A stretch of DNA of 64,000 nt from Paenibacillus sp. PAMC 26794 (GTDB taxonomy: Bacteria > Bacillota > Bacilli > Paenibacillales > Paenibacillaceae). The stretch's first letter is position 1, and the number at the start of each line of letters is the position of its first letter. The position numbers and the translations under genes are program-made. The stretch is taken from assembly GCF_000316035.1 (NCBI RefSeq), contig NZ_ANHX01000077.1:30480-94479 (forward strand), given 5' to 3'. Below are positions 59,766-64,000 of the stretch, piece after piece. The notes beneath the pieces are model-generated. The model searched no databases. It was not told the DNA's origin and saw only the letters and a list, made by a program, of their open reading frames with translations.

Positions 59766-61112
59766 ATGAAGCTATTCATACACCGCAAAGACTTGCGTAC
59801 GGATGATCTGGTCGCATTCGATTATTTGCGGGAACACCAAGAAGAGAGTGTGCATGTTCTCATCTATGATGCATTCCTCCTGCGGCAAGGCCGAGAGAAG
59901 GAACACAGCGGTGTGAATTTTAGGCAGCATGCAGCGGAATTAGGCAGACAGTATCTTGAAGCCAAACGAAAACTGCATGTTGCTTACGGCAAACCGTCTG
60001 AAGTGGTTGAATTCATCCTGAACGAATTCAAAGGTGAGATTGACGAGATTGTGGTCCATCGAGACATGACGCCATATGCAATCGAGCGGGATAGGGCCAT
60101 ACGCAAAGTCAGTGAGGCACGTGAGGTTACGTTCACACAACTGACGGATCATCTGCTGATGGATCTGAATGGATTTGCCCATTTTACAGGCAAGTCGGAG
60201 CCTTATAAGGTATTTGCGGCTTTTCATCGGCGGTGGGTGGAATTCATGAATGAACATCCCAACCCTCCTTCGGCAACAACGGTTGCAGAGTTGAAGGTGA
60301 GTGATCGTCAGATTGAATGGCCGGATGCAATGCAGGTACCTCCTGAGTTGCTGGAGGGCAGTGGTTCGAATGACGAGGACCCGCATCTGCTGTTGGATCA
60401 ATTTTTGTTGGATCGAATTGCTGAATATGGGGATCATCGAGATGAATATGAGGCTTACGAGCCGAGTCATCTCAGTTCTTACGTAGCGGTGGGAGCAGTG
60501 TCTATCCGCAAGATGTACGATGCGGCGAGTCGCACGGCTGAGGCTGGGGAATGGATCAGGCAGTTGTGCTTCCGCGACTTCTATCTGTATCGGGCGGTCT
60601 ATGAGAGTCACTATTTTACATATGAAAAGGTGTACGATCTCTCGGCTCTCCATGATGATCACTTTGAACGGTGGTGCAAGGCGGAGACAGGCATTCCGAT
60701 TATTGATGCAGCGATGACGGAACTGAATGAAACCGGACATATGCCGAACCGGCTCCGGATTCTCACGGCGATGTTTCTCACCAAAAACCTGCAATGCCCG
60801 TTCACGTTGGGTGAAGCCTATTTCAGGCGCAAGCTGAGTGACTATGATAACATTCAAAACCGTGGTAACTGGCTATGGTGTGCCTCGCTTGGTGAGAATT
60901 CGGCTCCGTATTTTCGCGTGAACAATCCAGTAACGCAATCCGAGAAGTATGATCCGCAAGGTGATTATATTCGCAAGTGGTTGCCTGAATTGAAAGACTT
61001 GCACAGCAAGGACATCCATCAGCCGCGCAAGGATGCCATTGTTGATCTGAAGGCATCGAGACAGGCAGCGATCGACGTGTATAAACAGATTCTGGCGAGT
61101 CGTGGGAAGTAG
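59766..61112 (+). CDS. phr: Deoxyribodipyrimidine photolyase
   Basis: This 448-aa flavoprotein repairs cyclobutane pyrimidine dimers with blue light. The N-terminal alpha/beta domain starts MKLFIHRKDLRTDDLVAFDYL. The FAD-binding helical domain carries LSSYVAVGAVSIRKMY, WIRQLCFRDFYLYR, TGIPIIDAAMTELNETGHMPNRLRILTAMFLTKNL and DYDNIQNRGNWLWCASLGENSAPYFRVNNP, the signature with FAD contacts and the electron-transfer Trp. AGGAGGGTGAGGC precedes the ATG. It is read in the same direction as the response regulator gene, 31 nt away, so co-transcription is possible. Confidence 0.94.
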   Translation: MKLFIHRKDLRTDDLVAFDYLREHQEESVHVLIYDAFLLRQGREKEHSGVNFRQHAAELGRQYLEAKRKLHVAYGKPSEVVEFILNEFKGEIDEIVVHRDMTPYAIERDRAIRKVSEAREVTFTQLTDHLLMDLNGFAHFTGKSEPYKVFAAFHRRWVEFMNEHPNPPSATTVAELKVSDRQIEWPDAMQVPPELLEGSGSNDEDPHLLLDQFLLDRIAEYGDHRDEYEAYEPSHLSSYVAVGAVSIRKMYDAASRTAEAGEWIRQLCFRDFYLYRAVYESHYFTYEKVYDLSALHDDHFERWCKAETGIPIIDAAMTELNETGHMPNRLRILTAMFLTKNLQCPFTLGEAYFRRKLSDYDNIQNRGNWLWCASLGENSAPYFRVNNPVTQSEKYDPQGDYIRKWLPELKDLHSKDIHQPRKDAIVDLKASRQAAIDVYKQILASRGK

Positions 61113-61205
61113 ACTCAGTCAGGGGCGTGATCATGCCCAAACCCAAATTTACCATTCTCATCCGGTTGATCCAATATTCATTTGATTGAGAGCAGGATGT
61201 TCCAC

Positions 61206-61231
61206 AGACCGCGTACTCGCGGTCTTTTTTA
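61206..61231 (+). terminator. Terminator of phr
   Basis: AGACCGCG-TACT-CGCGGTCT is a tight hairpin followed by six T residues. Confidence 0.92.
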
Positions 61232-61393
61232 CATATATAGACATGAAAATAGTGTGAAATGTGTTGAAAATTTAGGAATTGTTAAGAAAATGGACTATCC
61301 ATCTTAAGCATTATGGCTTTTAATAGATAGAGAGCTTTATTGTATTAAGTCATATCTGACCTATTGACGAACACATTAAGGAGAAACGTAAAC

Positions 61394-62569
61394 ATGAGTG
61401 AAACACTGAAAAGAGAGCGAATTCCAGAGCTGAATCTGGTGCGTGCCCTGGCAATTATCGGCGTACTCAGCGTGCATTCTACGTCCTACGCGACGGTGGA
61501 CATGACGGGCTCAGGCTACTACTGGCTGTACAACTTTATTAATATTTTTATGAAATATGGTACGCCAACCTTTATTTTTATGAGCAGTTTCGTATTGTTC
61601 TATAACTATTATTCCCGTCCGCTGGACAAGAAACTCGTGAGTAACTTCTACAAGAAAAGATTTGTGTATATTTTGCTTCCGTATTTCCTGTTTTCATTAA
61701 TGTATTTTGTGTTGCTGCATTTCACGCATTATCAGGGCCGTCCGTTTAATGAATCAGCAGTAAGTTTTATCACGAAATTGTTTACAGGTAAGGCCTATAC
61801 ACATCTGTACTTTGTGTTTATTAACATGCAATTCTATCTGTTATTCCCATTGGTGTTATGGTTGCTTAAGAAATATCCTTCTGTGGTGAAATGGTCTGTT
61901 CCGATTGGACTATTGATTCAATGGGCATTCATCGTAAGTAATAAATATGGATTCCAGGTACCCAACAAGGGAAGCTGGGCGTTCTCATACTTCTCTTATT
62001 TCATGCTAGGTGCTTTTATCGGGGTATATTTCCCTAAAATCAAGCAATGGTTCGTCATCAGCCGGGCCAATGCTACCAAAGGACGCGTAGCTTCATGGAT
62101 TCTGCTCTGGGCGGTATGGATCATTGCTGGACTTGGCCATGTGTATATCTATTATCTGCTGCGTCTGAAGATCGCAACGTATAACACACTGTGGTATGAA
62201 TTCTTCTGGAATGTGCATACCTTTGCTTGTGCGCTGGTACTTATCCAGATTGCCTATCTGCTCTATCGAAAAGGGCCGTCACTCATCGTCAAGCCGCTGA
62301 ATCGACTTGGGGCATTGTCCTTTGGCATCTATCTGATTCATCCATTCTTCCTGCTGGTGTATCGTAATTATCCACCTCAAACAGGAGTATCGTGGTTAGT
62401 GCATCTGTGGTATGCCGGAGGATTCGGTGTAGCTCTGATCGCTTCGTGGATCGTCGTTGGATTGACGGCAAGGTTTGTTCCATATGCATGGGTCATCTTT
62501 GGCAATCTGCCAAAACCCAAACCACGTCTCGTCCCACAACAGAACTCGGGTCAACTGGACGTTCGTTAA
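61394..62569 (+). CDS. Membrane acyltransferase, acyltransferase_3 family
   Basis: The 391-aa protein has about ten helices. The start ELNLVRALAIIGVLSVHSTSYA is the acyltransferase_3 signature with the catalytic-type His, and PTFIFMSSFVLFYNYY is the second conserved block. ALSFGIYLIHPFFLLVYRN near residue 310 is the third. Such enzymes O-acetylate or acylate wall, exopolysaccharide or lipid-linked sugars. ATG 61394 follows AAGGAGAA; the in-frame upstream ATG at 61364 lacks a site. No extra SGNH domain is attached. Confidence 0.9.
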   Translation: MSETLKRERIPELNLVRALAIIGVLSVHSTSYATVDMTGSGYYWLYNFINIFMKYGTPTFIFMSSFVLFYNYYSRPLDKKLVSNFYKKRFVYILLPYFLFSLMYFVLLHFTHYQGRPFNESAVSFITKLFTGKAYTHLYFVFINMQFYLLFPLVLWLLKKYPSVVKWSVPIGLLIQWAFIVSNKYGFQVPNKGSWAFSYFSYFMLGAFIGVYFPKIKQWFVISRANATKGRVASWILLWAVWIIAGLGHVYIYYLLRLKIATYNTLWYEFFWNVHTFACALVLIQIAYLLYRKGPSLIVKPLNRLGALSFGIYLIHPFFLLVYRNYPPQTGVSWLVHLWYAGGFGVALIASWIVVGLTARFVPYAWVIFGNLPKPKPRLVPQQNSGQLDVR

Positions 62570-62593
62570 GATGTATTTCCAACACAGGAATAA

Positions 62594-62642
62594 TAAACCG
62601 TTTCTTGGTCGACCTTAGGGGAGAGCAGGGAGCGGTTTTTTC
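62594..62642 (+). terminator. Terminator of the acyltransferase gene
   Basis: AAACCGTT pairs with AGCGGTTT across a long loop and is followed by a TTTTTT run. Confidence 0.65.
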
Positions 62643-62754
62643 GTCTATACAGATATGCTGGATGTGGGGAACGAGTGTTTCTTTTTCATGTATGAGGGGT
62701 AATCATAAGGCGGAACGATAATACATTATGGATAACAGGATTAAGGTGAATATA

Positions 62755-62904
62755 ATGACAACATGCGAAAAATGCGGGAGACCGATGCAGGATATATTGG
62801 AATATGTGGAACACATTCTTCACGAATGCAGTGAACAGACTCAGGAGTACAATTCGAAAGATTATCAGGCCTATGGCCATGAGGGTGTTCGCGAGCAGAT
62901 GTGA
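62755..62904 (+). CDS. 49-aa small zinc-finger-like protein
   Basis: A 50-codon frame starts at ATG 62755 with AAGGTGA 5 nt upstream; an in-frame ATG at 62728 is possible. Cys residues appear as CEKC (4 and 7), and His23 and Cys25 follow in HILHEC, so a small zinc site of CxxC...HxC form is plausible. The rest is polar (EQTQEYNSKDYQAYGHEG). The next gene starts 45 nt later and also opens with a zinc-type CxxC pair, so the two may form one transcript. No family is recognised. Confidence 0.6.
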   Translation: MTTCEKCGRPMQDILEYVEHILHECSEQTQEYNSKDYQAYGHEGVREQM

Positions 62905-62948
62905 TACAATAGAAAGAAACCGGATTCATACGGAACCGAGGTGACAAC

Positions 62949-64000
62949 ATGGAGACGGGTCCAGCCCCTTTCCGGCAAGGAAAGACGGAACAAGAAGCGC
63001 GACTGAGCAAAACGTGTATGTATTGCGGACAACAGCGGCCGATGTCCGAATTCCGGCGCAGAACCGGAAAGCGGGCAGGTCCCGTAGCCAGGCGTGGAGC
63101 CTGCCGCAGCTGTCGCCAGCTTGGTGGACAGGCTGACCACGATGCAGGTTCAAGCGTGAGCGGGCGAACGAATGAACGGATGGAGCATCAACGGGATGGC
63201 TTGGAGACACGTGCTGTTACTGCCAGACCCTCTGAATCTGCGAGAAATGTGGCAGGTCGTACCTCCCATGGTATGGAGCAGGGATCTGCTACGTTGGCTG
63301 AGTCTGACAGAATTCTGGTGTCTCAACCTTCAGTAGAATCGTCATCTTCGAATGACGATGAACATGCTGACTTGGTGACTTCCTCACCCTCTTCTTCGGG
63401 TATTCGGAAGAAGAGGAGAAGACGGAGGAAGAGCAAGCGATCAGAGAGCATAACGGGCAATGAGCTGAGAGAGACGAGTCTGGAGCATGATGGTTTGGCA
63501 GGTGTGGTAGGAGATGAGCCACAGCCAGGCGAGCGCTGGTGTGGGGAAGAAGGGCATTCGCAGGAGAGTCATGCTGCTGCGAATGATAAGGGCAGTGCAC
63601 AGCGGGCTGGCGCGCAAGCAACCGCTGCAGTGCAGGCCGCCGAGCAAGCTGCGGCGGCCCACCAGGCTCTGCTGCCGGCTGAGCCGCAAGGCCCGGCAGC
63701 AGAGCCCATGGCTGCGGATCAACCGACCGCAGCCAAACGCAAGCGCAAGCGGCGCCGCAAGCGTGCTGGCGTGCTCGCGCCCGGCGCAGGGCAGGCCCGC
63801 AGCGTAGCTGCTGAGGCCCCTGCGCCGGCACTGAGCGACCGTGGCGATGCCACCACGGTCGCTGCACCTTCGGCGGCGGAGGCACAGCCTGCCGCCACCG
63901 GGTGCGAGCCCGGGCAAGCGCCGGGGGCTGCTGCGGAGGCAGGGCCTCCTGCGCCCGTGCGCCAGCCTGGCTCGCCAGGGGCCAAGCCGCGCCAGGCGCG
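62949..64000 (+). CDS. Zinc-ribbon protein with long low-complexity tail, 3' partial
   Basis: An open frame of at least 350 codons runs from ATG 62949 (GAGGTGA 5 nt upstream) to the window edge without a stop. Residues 23-55 hold CMYC and CRSC 25 residues apart with RPMSEFRRR between, like the small zinc ribbon seen in phage-type HNH nucleases. The rest is disordered, with two basic clusters (IRKKRRRRRKSKR at 152-164 and KRKRKRRRKRAG at 263-274) and Ala/Pro/Gly/Gln-rich stretches. G+C climbs sharply: 49 of 60 bases at 63901-63960, against 29 of 60 at 62881-62940. Nucleic-acid binding is likely; the function is unknown. Confidence 0.7.
   Translation, partial: METGPAPFRQGKTEQEARLSKTCMYCGQQRPMSEFRRRTGKRAGPVARRGACRSCRQLGGQADHDAGSSVSGRTNERMEHQRDGLETRAVTARPSESARNVAGRTSHGMEQGSATLAESDRILVSQPSVESSSSNDDEHADLVTSSPSSSGIRKKRRRRRKSKRSESITGNELRETSLEHDGLAGVVGDEPQPGERWCGEEGHSQESHAAANDKGSAQRAGAQATAAVQAAEQAAAAHQALLPAEPQGPAAEPMAADQPTAAKRKRKRRRKRAGVLAPGAGQARSVAAEAPAPALSDRGDATTVAAPSAAEAQPAATGCEPGQAPGAAAEAGPPAPVRQPGSPGAKPRQA

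Noticed and set aside
59940..60857. 305-codon minus-strand frame opposite phr
   Set aside because: It is an antisense shadow of a clear photolyase gene and has no recognisable domain or start signal.
61133..61189. 18-codon frame after phr with AGGGGCG upstream
   Set aside because: Short, with no conserved feature, and it lies in the trailer of phr just before the terminator.
63289..63985. Several minus-strand frames (up to 198 codons) at the window end
   Set aside because: High G+C removes stop codons in all frames. The plus frame from 62949 has a ribosome site and a zinc ribbon, while the minus frames have neither.
1..64000. tRNA, rRNA, CRISPR, prophage or intact IS elements
   Set aside because: I found no cloverleaf with a TTCGA loop in a plausible setting, no regularly spaced repeats, no transposase or integrase motifs.

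Overview
The window looks like chromosome of a Paenibacillus-type bacterium (spore-forming, low-to-mid GC Firmicute). Supporting signs are strong AAGGAGG-type ribosome binding sites, frequent TTG/GTG starts, a Spo0E-family phosphatase gene, LplB/LplC-type sugar ABC permeases with a large lipoprotein binding protein, many AraC/MarR/LacI/HxlR/IclR regulators, and relatives of Bacillus GlnL, YdaJ/YdaK/YdaM and NamA. I saw no rRNA, tRNA, CRISPR array, prophage or intact insertion sequence. The genus assignment is inference; no database search was possible.

Layout. 1-7.4 kb: housekeeping and stress genes (GIY-YIG nuclease fragment, Bax-inhibitor-like membrane protein, phosphopantetheinyl transferase, arylamine N-acetyltransferase, greA, Na+-dependent transporter, rlmN, GNAT enzyme). 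7.5-11.6 kb: a MarR regulator followed by an exopolysaccharide operon (GH8-like hydrolase, membrane c-di-GMP receptor with a degenerate GGDEF, an unannotated 44-aa membrane protein, processive GT2 synthase). 11.7-15.1 kb: methyltransferase, remnant of an ABC ATPase gene, fosmidomycin-resistance-like exporter and divergent AraC regulator. 15.2-22.2 kb: pectin-oligomer operon (two permeases, binding protein, LacI regulator, GH105, pectin methylesterase) with LacI-type operators. 22.2-28.6 kb: aldo/keto reductases, MFS exporter with divergent HxlR regulator, AIM24 protein, MarR, LCP protein. 28.7-32.8 kb: IclR-controlled sugar-acid operon (eda, MFS symporter) divergent from a P-loop kinase-like gene. 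32.9-37.5 kb: large DUF2339 membrane protein, two small membrane proteins, FHA-winged-helix regulator, methyltransferase. 37.6-41.5 kb: DUF4956 plus VTC polyphosphate polymerase, divergent from a two-component pair. 41.5-49.7 kb: a four-unit structured repeat, SDR/TetR pair, thioesterase, acetate transporter, Spo0E-like peptide, GlnL-type response regulator with an AGCS symporter, soluble chemoreceptor. 49.9-55.1 kb: Crp/Fnr regulator, pepT, tautomerase plus namA, methyltransferase, SRPBCC protein. 55.3-59.7 kb: a 1031-residue double-kinase hybrid sensor with a SARP-like response regulator. 59.8-64 kb: photolyase, acyltransferase, two zinc-finger-type proteins, the last GC-rich and cut by the window edge.

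Cross-links between loci. The same 18-bp element occurs twice upstream of the HxlR gene and twice upstream of the tautomerase-namA genes 27.6 kb away, suggesting one electrophile-response regulon. The palindrome GGACATATGTCC lies upstream of both the Crp/Fnr gene and the Bax-inhibitor-like gene. Three related palindromes surround the IclR gene start region, and a symmetric control region separates the polyphosphate module from its adjacent two-component system.
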